Translations under genes and position numbers: made by a program
Shown here: piece by piece, positions 33,112 through 44,767 of the stretch
Layout of the letters: each line of letters begins with the position of its first letter
How positions within the stretch are numbered: position 1 is the stretch's first letter
DNA from: Elmis aenea
Taxonomy: Eukaryota; Arthropoda; Insecta; Coleoptera; Elmidae
Assembly: GCA_947652605.1 (NCBI GenBank)
Contig: OX393579.1
Coordinates: 21,659,674 to 21,723,673 of the forward strand
Reading direction: 5' to 3'
Length of the DNA stretch: 64,000 bases
Notes under the pieces: generated by a model
Database searches by the model: none
Seen by the model: only the letters and a program-made list of their open reading frames with translations
Told to the model about the DNA's origin: nothing

Positions 33112-34324
33112 CAGGGTGGATAAAAATCATGATTTTTAAAAAAAATCAAAAAAATCGATTTATTTGATTTAAATCAGATTTTTTTGATTTAAATCAAATG
33201 TACCATATTATCGAATTTAGTGACATATTCACATGCTATTTCTGTTTTGTGCTAATATATTTAATAATCAATATATTTAATTCATTGGTGAATTTTTGTC
33301 AAAATGAAAAATTAAATATATTGATTAAGAATTTTGAAAAAATCAGTGCTAAATGGTGAGGTTTAATTAATTATAAACAGGGTGAGTCATTAGTGCGGGA
33401 TCGGTCGATTGTGGCTAAATGGCTTGAGATATGGTTGATTCAAATGCTATTTTATACAGTTTTTTCTAAACAACACAATAAAAATATTTTCAAATATACA
33501 GGGTGAGTCACCTTTCTGGAACTAATAGCAACTTTTATATTTCAAATACAACACCCAATTTTTTATTTATTATTTTTGATCGCCTTAATTTTAGCTTTGC
33601 ATCAATATAAAATACTACAAGTTTTTATACGGCGTTATAAAAAAAAAATTATTTTCTAAATTATTCAATTTAAAAAATTCTCCTGAAGTTATTTTGAAAT
33701 ACAGAGTTGTAATTTGGTATGGACATGCATTTCTCTGTTCGCTCGATACGAAAAAATTTGAATCACACATACAGGGCTACAGGGTTGTTTATAAATAGGT
33801 GGCAACTTCCATGATTTTCAAAAGCTCGTAACTCGATTTTTTCAAATGCAAACCCCTGTATTTTTTTATGTCATCGAATTCATTTTTAAAAGAGCTTCAT
33901 ATTTGGTTATGTATGTCCTATACCCAAAACTCATACTTTTCGAGATATTCGACATTTTTTTTCAAATCGTTATTGAAGCAATAAAGTGCCGTGGAAATTG
34001 AAAAAACTGACTGTTCACTACGCTAACGTCAAAAACTTGTCATTTATATTTTGAATTATTGCATTTCCACAATGAATATTACTTTACAAGAGCAAATTGA
34101 TATGGTTTATTCACCATTTCGTGTATTTAATTACTAATAGTAATACAATTTTATTTTATTATAAATTAATATTATATTGTACTCATATAATCTGTGATTT
34201 ACATTGATAATTTTTTTTTTAAATCACTTGATTTAAATCAATGATTTTTTTAAAGAAATCACTTGATTTAAATCATGATTTAAATCGTGATTTAAATCAA
34301 TTGATTTAAATCTGCTCAACCCTG
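33112..34324 (+). mobile_element. hAT non-autonomous element, copy A, with nested cargo
   Basis: Begins CAGGGTGGATAAAAATCATG and ends CTGCTCAACCCTG. The edges are packed with GATTTAAATCA words in both orientations. Flanking octamers GTTTAAAT and GTTTGAAC are a decayed 8-bp target duplication. The same element, inverted, is at 57892-59052, with a perfect 8-bp duplication. The inside carries three CAGGGTG-type heads and a transposase start, not a hAT transposase. hAT class follows from the CA..TG ends and 8-bp duplication. Confidence 0.85.
33378..34137 (+). mobile_element. series of nested CAGGGTG heads inside hAT copy A
   Basis: Three element heads follow one another in the same orientation: CAGGGTGAGTCATTAGTGCG at 33378, CAGGGTGAGTCACCTTTCTG at 33499, and CAGGGCTACAGGGTTGTTTA at 33772-33791. 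Each sits after a TA or A inside the previous one, and none has a matching right end. The last runs into ATG 34072, opening MNITLQEQIDMVYSPFRVF and then a stop. 'LQEQIDMVY' fits the very start of a DUF4817-type transposase. Copy B has the same arrangement, but its fifth codon there is TAA. Confidence 0.7.
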
Positions 34325-34478
34325 GTTTGAACAATTAACACTTTTTTTTTAAATAAGCAATTCACGTGCCTCCACATTTATATTTTACTGTGTTTTCTAC
34401 AGGTTGTAATGTTTGAGATATACTTAAAAAAAAATTGGCGATTTTGGTACAGCAAACATTCCAAAAAATGTTATAAAA

Positions 34479-34850
34479 AGTTATTTATGTATCAAGGCCA
34501 AAAAGTTTAACTTTTTCGGCCGCGTCTGGTTTGCTGGCCGAGACGTAGTCGAATCCAGCAAACAGACAAGGCCGAAAAAGTACGTTTTGGCCGAGGTGCA
34601 TATTACATTTTCAAAATTATAGGTTAGAAACTACTTGACATTCTGTCACTGACAGATGACGGCGTATGTACTGCATTACCGGCCCTCTCCTTAGCAACGG
34701 CCGTAAAAGTTACTTTTTCGGCCGTTGCTAAGGGTAACGGCCTGAAAAGTAACTTTTACGACCGTTGCTAAGGATAGGGCCGGTAATGCAGTACTTTATG
34801 GTTGCTAACGCGTCCGTCAAACAGCTGTTTCTAGTACGATCGCACAAAAA
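34479..34850 (-). mobile_element. short derivative of the tyrosine-recombinase element, copy 1
   Basis: Shares the left start (AGTTATTTATGTATCAAGGC) and the right end (TTTCTAGTACGATCGCACAA) with 20395-22279 but has only 372 bp and no gene. Between lie CTTTTTCGGCC blocks, GACATTCTGTCACTGACAGA, and an inverted pair ACTGCATTACCGGCCCT / AGGGCCGGTAATGCAGT around GGCCGTTGC repeats. It seems able to move only with enzyme from a full copy. Confidence 0.85.
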
Positions 34851-37254
34851 AGTAATTATTTATGTTTACATGACTGAGAAAAACAAACATGAACGATTAC
34901 ACATTACAATTTCGATTATTTCTACTGTGATGTCAAAAACTATAAGAGATAGGAAAACATTTATAGAAAAAATTCGGTTCAAAATTATAAGCTAAAGTAA
35001 ATAAAGTTTTCAAAATTTTGAAAAGCTAATGCCTATTGGATAATTGTAAAAATATAATGTATTATGTATGATAAAAAAGAAATTTTAAAAAGAATTATAC
35101 ACAACATTAAGCTAAATAAGCACCACAACGAATATTTTTGAGATATGACACAAACTTACTTTTCTTTAAAAATAAAAATCTTGGTTAATTTTGACTTTAT
35201 TCTTTATTAAGAGTATAGAAATTATAAATGATAAAAATTCAGGGATCAAACGATGCCATCGAGATAATAAAAATCTCAATACACTGTATTTTGTAACATT
35301 AAAGACATTGAGAACTAACAATGTACACTTAAGAAATTAGGTGTGAATATCATTGTTTTTGTTAGAAAATTAAAGATTTCTTTTTGCAATGATACCGCAT
35401 TTGTTATTATTGAAAAACAGGTTTTAGGCTTGACTTTTTTATATCACTGTCGCTAAAAATGCAATATAGCACGTTTTAATATTATCAGTGCAGTCTATCG
35501 AATGCAGTAGGACGCCTGATATAATAAGAAAGGTCTGAGAAATTTATGAACTCCTTTCAACCAAAGCACATGGCACTAAGAATAAGATATTTGTGTCTAG
35601 ATAAGTTCATTTATGACAAGCACTCAAATGAGACTAATAAATTGACATGGTTTACGTTATTTTAACAATATGAATATGAAAATAGACGAACAGGACACTT
35701 TAATATCATGAAGTAGTTTCTAGCATTTGAAATTGGATTGCATTTCTGATAAAAGCATAGAAATTTATACAGAATGTTGCATTTAGGGTCTGCGGGGATT
35801 TGTTCCAATGATATCTGATATTGTGTGCTGTTTAAAAAACTAAATATGCACAGTAAAGCTACAACTTTTCTTACAAGTATTGTCCAAGACTGTAAACTTA
35901 TTGGTTTCTGCATTTTGTGCAAATTATCGTACTAAATAAATATGATTTTTCAGGGTTAATGCACCTTGTCTATTATTACTTTAATAGGTACTTAGTTTTT
36001 GTTGTTACATACGCTCTAATAAAACTTTTTAACTGACAATAGTTCCCTAAAGCTTACTTAAAAAAATTATGCGCCCAAAAGTTGTTCTTATAAAATCGTA
36101 GATTTAAAAAAAACAAAGTTTTAATTAAGCACGTAAACTTTTTGTTGTAGGAATTATCACAGCAGAAAAATCTTGATTAAGAAAATTATTCAAACTAAAA
36201 AGAAAATATTTATAAAAACAAGGTTTTTAAAACTTGGAATCATTATAAATATTAATTACAAATTACAACCAAAATTTCGTGGAGAAGGATTCTTTACAAA
36301 TGATCATTAAAACGACATTGGTAAATGTTTTATAAATTAACAAAATTAATCATTTGTCATAAATTTTTAAGTCCTTATAAGCAACATTCATCTCATGGTC
36401 TAGAACTGTACGTAAGTATTTTAATTTCTGTAATCTTTTAAAGAAACGCAACCAATATTATCAAAATTATAACGAAACAATTTTTTAGGTATCGAAAATA
36501 AATTTATAAAATCTTATTTTACTTCAATTAATATTTATCGGGTGAAAATTGGCAAATTTGAACAGAATTACATGAAAAATTAAAGGCGTTTAAATATGTA
36601 CTTTGGTTTATTATTTGTAGAGCTTATGTATTATAAACTATTTAACATGATAAGGACAATTGCTGAAACTGCTATTGTCACTATAAATCACTAGTTAGAG
36701 TTAATCACAATAGCTGCTCTCTTCGGAGGAGCCTGTTTTCATTTTAGCTGTATATGAATCCTTTTCGCTCTGACATTATATTATGATATACTGCACTACG
36801 TAATAATAATTTACTGCAAATTTTTTTAAGTGCAAACTTAAAATGTTTTATTATAGAATGTAATTGTTCATTTTTAACCAGCCAAAGAGCTTTGAAACAA
36901 GTCAAACCCGCTTATATTAAAAGATTTAAAGCGTGTCATGCAAATATTGGCAGAAGTTAGGATGACTACAAGTTGTTTTAGGGAACTTTGATTATTTAAT
37001 TAGCGCTCAATTACTGGCATACAAAAAATATAAGCGCACTAATATTTAAAAAAAAAACAGCTAATATAAAAAAATTCGCAGCCAACTTCACGTGGTAGCG
37101 ACTTTTGTAAAAATGAAAATTTCGATTGTGCTATTAATTGGAAACAAATTAGCGTTGTTTAGTGCTAAGTTACAAAATTTTGCCCGTAGTAATAAAAAAA
37201 ATACATAATAAAATAAAAACTTTTTATTTAGGTATCGAATGTAATCAGGAAAAC
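34851..37254. other. AT-rich DNA, one weak ORF
   Basis: Apart from the small frame listed next and GCCAACTTCACGTGG (37082, related to the 18 kb array), nothing is recognised in 2.4 kb. Confidence 0.45.
35662..35913 (-). other. weak small ORF with signal-peptide-like start
   Basis: ATG 35913 opens 83 codons: MQKPISLQSWTILVRKVVAL then LCIFSFLNS, a hydrophobic N-terminus like a secretion signal. The remainder has several Cys (DPKCNILYKFLCFYQKCNP, ...LKC, ...YSYC). A rough estimate at about 30% GC predicts around ten open frames of this size in the window by chance, so existence of the gene is doubtful. No splice or promoter evidence and no family recognised. Confidence 0.15.
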
Positions 37255-37830
37255 ATTATATCGATAACTACTCACGGTCAAGAATAAAAGGAGAACCATG
37301 TGAACCTATAGGGCTTAAAAAAGGCATTAGACAGAGAACCACAGACCCTTACTGTTTAATTTGGTGATGGACGAAATAATTGGCAGCATCAAAAATCTCA
37401 AGGGACACATATTAGGAAACAAGATTATTAATATCTAAAGTTATCCTGACGACGTTTGCAAAAGAAAAGGATGACCTTCAAGTTTGGCAGCCAAGAAGTA
37501 TAGTAGACCAAATATAACAAAATCAATGACAATCTCAGGAAGACCGATTAGATGTAAACTAATCATCAAGAATAAAAACAAGAGATGTGCATAAACTAGA
37601 AGGAAGGGTCCACGATATGTTGTCGCTGGAATCTCATGAAGGCTTTATTTATTAAGAACATCGAAACTGTTTTGCAGAGTTATACCTGCCATTGATGATT
37701 CACATAGGATAAAATAGGAAAACAATTGAAACATAAAGGTCATTATTACGATTTGCGATCGCGTTGGATATAAAACCGTCAGAGATCAAATCAAAATTTG
37801 TCAATTCACTAATACGCGCATCCTTTGCAA
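37255..37830 (+). pseudogene. degraded LINE reverse-transcriptase fragment
   Basis: Through several frame changes the plus strand shows a GLKKGIRQ piece (RT motif 'GLRQGCPLSP'), LFNLVMDEIIGSIKNLKGHI, LGNKIIN, a decayed 'Y.DD' box (YPDDVC), and further on CDRVGYKTVRDQIKI, which matches the post-RT 'RDRVRSETIR..L.I' segment. This is the RT core and downstream region of a non-LTR retrotransposon, heavily mutated. Its continuation seems to be at 39895-40110, after later insertions. Clade not decided. Confidence 0.6.
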
Positions 37831-38292
37831 GTAAAATGGTGCAAAGTTTTTGAAAATATCTTATACGATTTCGGAGAAAAACACGAAACACGAAACCCTT
37901 GTAAAAGCGCTTTTCCCTATGTTAAACGCCTATGCAAGTTGCAAAGATTTAGTTATAACCAGGGCTGCAGAGTCGGTAAAAAAAAAGTCGACTCCGACTC
38001 CGACTCCGACAAAATTATATACTGATATTTTATGTTGTGCAATATAAAAAAATAATAATAAATATAAAAAAAATTATTTAAAGTTTGAGCTTTGCGGCAA
38101 AGGACCACCTCGCAATTTTTTGTTGTGCTCGGAGTCGGAGTCGGTACATTTTTTCCGACTCCGGCTTCGGCTGCACTGACCAGAAATTCCTAAACTCCGA
38201 CTCCGACTTTGACTCCACAGCCTTGTTTATAACACATATACCACAATTTCTCAAATCATAGCGCTTTTGCTGGAGTTTCGTTTCGTTACGAG
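37830..38292. repeat. palindromic insert in LINE, split by a hAT MITE
   Basis: TTGCAAGTAAAATGGTGCAA, CGGAGAAAAACACGAAAC and GTTAAACGCCTATGCAAGTT form one side; after the hAT MITE comes TCTCAAATCATAGCGCTTTT and GGAGTTTCGTTTCG. The same sequence, unsplit, is at 44985-45215, where its two arms pair (CGGTTCCGGAGAAAAACGT in both). It follows the LINE words '.NTRIL' in both places. Confidence 0.55.
37960..38225. mobile_element. hAT MITE with GGAGTCGGAGTCGG sub-terminal repeats
   Basis: Starts CAGGGCTGCAGAGTCGG and ends TGACTCCACAGCCTTG. Octamers GTTATAAC and TTTATAAC flank it (7 of 8 match). The inside carries repeated GACTCCGACTCCGACTCC and its inverse. 266 bp, no coding. Termini and 8-bp duplication place it in hAT. 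Confidence 0.88.
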
Positions 38293-38300
38293 ATCATATG

Positions 38301-39881
38301 CAGGGCCGTTTCTGGCGGGGGGCGAAAGCGTGCCCCGCACGTGGGCGGCCGATTTAGAGGGCGGCCAAATGCCGCCCTTGCGGTCTTTAATGTTTCACAA
38401 GAATTGAAAATAAAATATTAGTTTGAAAAATAGTATGTAAAAATGATCAAGGATTAAGAATTTCAATCCCATACTATTCAAAAAAAATTGAAAAAACGCG
38501 TAAATCGCTCTCCAGTTTGCTTATTCGGTAATTTCGACTTGAGAATGGATTGCGATTAAATTTATGTACTCAATCGGCGGTTGTATACCGTACCGTAGCA
38601 ATGTAGATAGCAATGCAATTGGCAATGGGACAAGTGCCAAGGGCGCAAGAGATGGCGCTGAAAATCCCTCTTACACATAATGACAAATTTAAGTCATTCA
38701 AACAGTCTGCAACTAATGGGAAAAATTGTTATTATTGATTTCTCAGCAAATATTATTCGTGATAAAAGTTGGTGCATGGTCTAAAACTAATTATAAGATG
38801 AAAAAAAATTCAATAAAAAGCCATGGAACACTAGATTATAACGATTTTTGAAATATTCGCAGGAGTAAAGTGTCTCTATTTTAGGAGATATAAAAAAAAT
38901 TATAGGAAAAAGTTATTTAGAATCTCAAAATAAGGCTAGATTTAAATTTTGAAGGTCAAATTCTAATTTTTATTTTTTAAGAAATTTTAAGATTCAAAAA
39001 GTCTGCAGCAAATGGAAAAGTTTTTTATTATCGATTTCTCAAAAAATTATATTCTTGATAAACGGTAGTGCATAGTCCAAAACTAATTTTAAATGAAAAA
39101 AAGTTTAATAAAGTCATAGGACACTAGATTTTAGCGATTTTTGAAATATTCGCAAAAGTAAAGTGCTTAAAATTTTGTAATAATTGTAATTTTGGAATTT
39201 GGCCGTCAAAATTTACATCTAGCCTTATTTTGAGATTCTAAATAACTTTATTGTACAATTATTATTTTTTTGTATCTCTTAAAATAGGCACTTTACTCTT
39301 GCAAATATTTCAATAATCGCTAAAATCTAGTGTCCTATGAATTTTTATCAAACTTGTTTTTATCTTAAAATTAGTTTTAGACTATGCACCAACCTTATGA
39401 AGAATAAAAGTTTCTGAGAAATCAATAATAAAAAACTTTTCCATTTGTTGCAGACTTTTTGAATGTAAAAATTTCTTAAAAAATAAAATTTTGAATTTGA
39501 TCTTCAAAAATTAAATCTAGCCTTATTTTAAGATTCTAAATAACTTTTTCCTATAAATTGTTTTTGTATCTCATAAAATAAGGGCACTTTGCAATTGCAA
39601 ATATTTCAAAAATCCTTAAAATCCAGTGTCCTATGACTTTTTATTAAAAATTTTTAATCCTAAAATTAGTTTTAGACCATGTACCAACTTTTATAAAAAA
39701 TTAAATTTTTTGAGAAATCAATAATAAAATTTTTTCCCATTTGTTGCAGACTTTTTGAATGTTGTTAAATTTAACACTAGCAACGACAATTATTTATTTT
39801 TTTATTTCAATTTTTTTTGTTTACCGGGGCGGCGAAACGTACGTTAGCACGCGGGCGGCCAAGTACTCAGAAACGGCACTG
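38301..39881. mobile_element. hAT element with perfect 8-bp duplication, carrying a foldback
   Basis: ATCATATG occurs at 38293-38300 and again at 39882-39889. The ends CAGGGCCGTTTCTGG and, inverted, CAGTGCCGTTTCTGAGTACT match. The ends are unusually GC-rich (GGGCGGCCGATTTAGAGGGC), unlike anything else here. No hAT transposase is left; most of the inside is a TCTGCAAC foldback (next entry). So a small hAT element of about 500 bp was enlarged by an insertion. Confidence 0.92.
38693..39762. mobile_element. foldback family TCTGCAAC, copy 2
   Basis: GTCATTCAAACAGTCTGCAA at the left and TTGCAGACTTTTTGAATG at the right. Internal inverted and direct copies of AGTCTGCA.CAAATGG at about 39000 and 39445 give the head-to-head block structure of copies 1 and 3. 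It lies wholly inside the hAT element. Confidence 0.85.
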
Positions 39882-39894
39882 ATCATATGATAAG

Positions 39895-40110
39895 TAAGTA
39901 GTAGGTATATCAAATGACACCAGTCGAAAAATGGGTTGACGGAAGAGGAAACGGATGGAATAACTATATTGACAGGAAGAATTAGAACAGTATGAATAAA
40001 ATCGTGAGAGACAAGTGCCTTAAAGGTAATGAAGAATAGGTAGACCATGAAAGTGATGACGAGATAGTTTATAATAGCACTGGATTAAAATAGACTTGAG
40101 TCTACTGTGA
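39895..40110 (+). pseudogene. LINE 3' coding fragment, probably the continuation of 37255-37830
   Basis: The plus strand reads EKWVDGRGNGWNNYIDR, then MNKIVRDKCLKGNEE and VDHESDDEI. This fits the post-RT 'W..HI.RM...R..KIVRD..P.G.R..GRPRKRW.DD' segment of insect LINEs. It begins immediately after the hAT target duplication, so it was one unit with 37255-38292 before the hAT inserted. Several stops. Confidence 0.5.
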
Positions 40111-40299
40111 AGAATTAAGAAGTGGAGAATAAGAACTCGCTGGCCAATACATGACAAAGGGTTCTTGGAAAAATGCAGATTTTAAGTAATTTCTTTTACG
40201 TTGGCCCTAATTAGCATAACATAGCACTGTACTTTAAAAATTTTGAAATTGTTTTCCTGAATCGTGTTGTCTTGTACCTTTCGGTGTGGATGTATGTTT

Positions 40300-40580
40300 T
40301 TTTAGTTCTTGATTATGTTTTCCACCCCGGTCAATTTTTGACTAACTACGGCACTTATCTCCAGCGGACTCCATTTTCTTTTAGTCCATGTCTCACTTTG
40401 TTTTACCATTTTATGCTTGACCTTTTTCTACTTTTTTCCCTTAAACTTCGTTTGGCATACCAATTTTGCATACGCTCTCTGGCATGTGTAGCAGATGTCC
40501 CACCCATTTTAATTAGTTCGTCTTCGTCTTTTTCTTTGTCTTTTACTTTTTTTTTTAGTTCAAGAAATATATCATTTGGG
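40300..40580 (-). pseudogene. LINE RT C-terminal fragment, opposite strand
   Basis: On the minus strand, LLHMPESVCKIGMPNEV follows KWVGH (the W.GH motif), and further downstream HGLKENGVRWR then VKN.PGWKT, which resembles the last 'DLK.MGVRWR....DR..W' part of LINE ORF2. The plus-strand frame 40272-40586 over the same DNA is rich in F, S and L and is an antisense artefact. Degraded; clade unknown. Confidence 0.45.
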
Positions 40581-40600
40581 CGTTAACAAAATTAGAAATT

Positions 40601-40959
40601 AACATAATCTCAAAAGCCTCCATGAATAATAAATTCCGAACCCTTTATTGTGCTTGGAGGGTATTATCGGTTCTAAAGGTGTAGGTATATATTTTTCAAT
40701 AGATTTCTTTTTAAATAAGCACTTACGTTTTTCATTAAAAAATAATTTAAAAAATGTGTGTATATGTAGCATGTAGGCTATAATAACGTCTGGGCAATCC
40801 GGTATTTTAATATAGTGCCGAGTATTTCACATTTATATGTTTCAACTTTTTGGTAATATGCTATGCGTTTTAAAATAAATGACAAACAATAAAAAAAAAA
40901 TTTAACCAATACCCAGAGTTTATCTTTGCGCTAGATGTTATAAACACTTTGGATGTTTT
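40601..40959. other. AT-rich DNA, no gene seen
   Basis: Nothing recognised. Confidence 0.5.
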
Positions 40960-41375
40960 ATTGTTTCTAAGACCACTACTGTAAATAACTGTTACTGTAC
41001 AGCCTGCATGAATAGTAAGTGCGTCTTTACGCACGGTAAGCAAAAAGTACCTACGTTTTTTAAATAAAAGAACAAATAGACTCACCTCAAACCCATCCAC
41101 CATGCAAAGTAAGCGAGTCCTTACGCACGGTAAGCGAAACGCACACTTGTCTAGAAATGTCAAAGTAGACTTTACTCAAACTTTACAGTTACGTACAGTG
41201 TGTTTAGTATTATTCAAAAAACCGATACAATCATATGTATTATGTGATCGTAGAAAAAGTATGCTACAAAACCCGAGCTGCAAAGCAATTACGCACTCGT
41301 GGAAATACGCACTCGTCGCTGCGCGGCTCCGTGCGTAATATGCTTCTTACAACTCTTGTTGTCCAATATACTATT
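40960..41375 (+). repeat. dispersed repeat TACGCAC family, copy 1
   Basis: Shares with 56638-57075, in the same order: GTACAGCCTGCATG, ACGGTAAGCAAAAAG, CGCACACTTGTCTAGAA, ATTATGTGATCGTAGAAAAA, GCAATTACGCACTCGTGGAA, CGCGGCTCCGTGC, GCGTAATATGCTTCTTACAA. The first part repeats itself (40990-41095 and 41096-41185). GTTGTAA...GCAATTACGCAC and GTGCGTAATATGC...TTACAAC make an imperfect hairpin at the right side. Confidence 0.75.
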
Positions 41376-42222
41376 GATTTTTACCGATCTTTCCTTAAAG
41401 TAGACAATTAGTTTTTAGTTTTTATTTGTAATCATATCTCACGAAATAGCCCCTACGGGATAATGCGAATAGTCTGTGTATGTGTAATCACTAACTTTTA
41501 AAAAAATATGATAATTATTGTGTCGCATTCACTGTTAACATCACTAACTGAAAGTCTTAAAATACAATACAGGGCCCATATATATAGCATTGTTAAAACT
41601 AAGCAAGCTGGATTAAATAAAACAGCCTATAGTGCTTAAAATATAAATACATAGGTCAAATTTCAAGGTAAAAAAAGGCTATAAGCCTACTAAAAAAATT
41701 AATATAACCATCCTTATTTCTCTGGTAACTTGAGAGATTCCCATGTTGTCATCTTAAAACATACATTTTAGTTTTAGTTTATGTATCTATTTAAAATTTA
41801 TGTTCACGTATTTTTATTTAAAAAAATTGTTGTTATTTTTATACTAAACTTTTTTATTAGCAAAATATTTTACATTAAAATGCATGTATCTTTGGCTGTT
41901 ATATTTTAACTTTTTTAAAGTGCGTAACAAATGAAGTTACAAAGTAACCTAATCTAATTTTCATGGGAGACAGAGAGACAGCAAGCAACTTAATTTACAG
42001 ACAGTTTAAATAAAAGCCTTGCAAGATCGGAGAGAACATTGATAACAAAATACACAAGACGGAATAATACATTTCAGATGTCCAATATCTGTGTAACTTG
42101 TTCGATCCGATCAATTTCAGAACTTTAATACAAAAAAAAAACTGTAACAGTGTGAAATTACTTGACTGTGATAAAATCTGCATACTTCGTACATTTCTTA
42201 AATTAGGAATGCTATTCTCAAT
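41376..42222. other. AT-rich DNA, no gene seen
   Basis: TACAGGGCCCATATATATAG at 41570 could be a decayed element head. Otherwise nothing recognised. Confidence 0.45.
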
Positions 42223-42432
42223 CTAATTTTCTTTTTCTTCGTCATCTTGATAATGTTCGTTTTTACTGCAGTGAAATGCTGCTAGAAGCTCATTCTTTGA
42301 ATTTTTCTCGTGGCACTGGTGTGATGCAGAATGGTTATTGTTAAGCTTAATAGTGTCTTTTATGTAGCCCAAAATATAGGTCATTATGTTTGCTGCAGTA
42401 TTTATGGTAATGATGTGTTGAATACATAAAAT
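42223..42432 (-). other. weak candidate terminal coding exon
   Basis: A minus-strand frame of about 69 codons without ATG near its start ends in TAG (42225-42223). It includes INTAANIMTYILGYIKDTIK, LNNNHSASHQCHEKNSKNEL and an acidic tail NEHYQDDEEKEN. A possible acceptor (AATACTGCAG, 42395 region) lies upstream in this orientation. The acidic, charged C-terminus and lower AT content look protein-like, and no repeat overlaps it. No upstream exon or family found. Confidence 0.22.
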
Positions 42433-44767
42433 GAGGGAAGGATTTCATTAAAACTACGCTCTGTCCCATATTCGTGTTTCTTTTACTTGCATAAACAGAC
42501 AATGTTCAGAAAATAAGCGTATCTCTTTATTTATTATTCTAAACTGCTACTATAAGTGGTAAAATTAGAAAGAAAGCATTTCTTTATAACATTCACAAAT
42601 ATTGCAATTAACATCTTGTCTCTGCTAACGAAATAAAAATTGAAAGGATGAATATAAAAATAAAAATAATATAAAAATACTGTATAATAACATTTAACAT
42701 GCATTGAGAAAATAATTCATACCTTGCTTGGAAAAGTACTTAATCAAAATAGCATTCGACGCCAAAATCATAAATTCCATATACACAAAACAACACTTTT
42801 CAATTGTTTGAACGAGTATTTTTATAAAAACCCTTAATACTTCTTACAGTTTTGCAGTACAACATAATAAATAAACAATTTAGAGTTTTTTGTGCACAGA
42901 TTTATAAGATGGATAAATTGAAAGAATTTCAAACACTGCCTTATATTAGAAAGTTTTAAACGACCGATTAAATTGTCTAATTTAACCAATTCCAATTTAC
43001 TTTTATTTAATTCAAATAAAATAGCAGAAACGAAAACAGTCAATAAAAAATGTGCAATTTTACTTTAAAAATAAGCAGAAAATATTATTTCCCTAATTCT
43101 TAATAACTTATTAAAAGTTTTTTTTTTAACAAAATACATACGTAAATAAATAGAACTCATAAAACATTGTATTTTATTAAACAAACGAAATGGTTTTTAC
43201 AAAAAATATTAAATCAACTGTTTTATTAACATTTGGAAACATATACGAGAAATTACCGATGGTCAACTAATATGATTTATAGCTTGAATACTATCTAATG
43301 TTAGGTAAAAATCAAACTGGTGCTATTAAAAATATTAAATATACATAATTTTTTAGGTAAATGAAAAAGACGACATTTTTATACCATTGTATACGGTCCT
43401 TTAAGCTTTCGGCATGCAGATTGTATCGATAACAAACAAGACAATGAAGATTTTAATAATCTTTGAGATTTTTTTTCCTGTTGTAGGTTTCATTTTATTA
43501 AAATATGTATTAAATTTTTTCCAATGTAAAATAAATACGAGCCTTTAATGTTAATATTTATGTAAGACTATAAAAACAAATCGTGCTGTATCTAATGAAC
43601 AAAACAATGTTTATCAACTCTAAAACGTCACAACGTTACAAAAAAATTCTGGATTTTTGTTATACAACGTTTACAGATGCTGTTTATATCAACTGAATAT
43701 ACAATTAAAATTAACTGCAATGTATATTGTGGCTGTAATTAGGTACAAATAAATGCAAATACTATTCCAAATGTATACATAAGTCGACTTTGAACCACTC
43801 TTTTTAAATTTTTGTTTTAGGAGACACCCAAGGTTAACCTTATATTACAGTCACGCATATACAATTCTTCTTAAAATCTTCGTTAACATTGAACTGAATC
43901 TAAATTAAATAACTAAAACAATTCCAATCTTTTCTGTACAACAATTTATTTGAATTATTAGCTGTGTATATTCTGATGCTCGAAAAAAATAGATTACCTA
44001 GAAGTTTCTTTTGTATTTATTGTAAATGACATGATAATGTATTTTTAACTCATTGCTCTTCAAATTGTTAGTATTTCTCAAAGGAACAAATCAATATTTT
44101 GTTTTATAACCCTACTCTTCTACACCGCAACTAAAGCTGTACTCCTAATTGGTTTCTTGGTTGTAAAAGCCACCAGTTTATTGTCTATCTAGCTACAAAT
44201 CTTTACAATAGCTGCAACTATTTGTATAAAGTTGTTATAAAGCTCTGGTTGTAAACGAAGTAAAGCAAATTAGGTATAAATTAAACTTAGTTACGCTGTG
44301 GTTGCTATCAATAAAATGAAACGAGTTTAATTACTAGGGATGCCATCTTTGTTTGGTGAAATCAATCACAAGCTAATATAACTGAATTGTAATCAAAATG
44401 GATGTTTCGGCTAAAGACAAATTTACTTAAAATATTTTCGAACTTTATAAAAATTTACCACTAAAACCTTGAAATGTCTTTAAACTATAGCATTTTTTGT
44501 AGCAGTAAATTAATTCAACTAAATTGAATGAGGCAGAGCATAAGCTATTTCAAAAAATCTTTATTATCTGATATTGTTTTTGTCCTTACCGACCCAAATA
44601 GGTTTAATTTATAAGAATATGCATAAGGTATGGCATTTAAATCTAAAAAGTGTTTTTTTTTTTAATTGTATGTTCATTTAGTTTTTAAGTCGTTGTCAAT
44701 GAATAACGTGTTTGATCCAAAATAAAGAAAATATAACGCGTTAGAAATAAAAGAATGTAAAATCAGT
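42433..44767. other. AT-rich DNA, no gene seen
   Basis: No recognisable gene, RNA or repeat in 2.3 kb. Confidence 0.5.

Noticed and set aside
40272..40586. 104-codon plus-strand ORF rich in F, S and L
   Set aside because: The opposite strand reads as a decayed LINE C-terminus; low-complexity hydrophobic frames are typical antisense artefacts of A-rich coding DNA.
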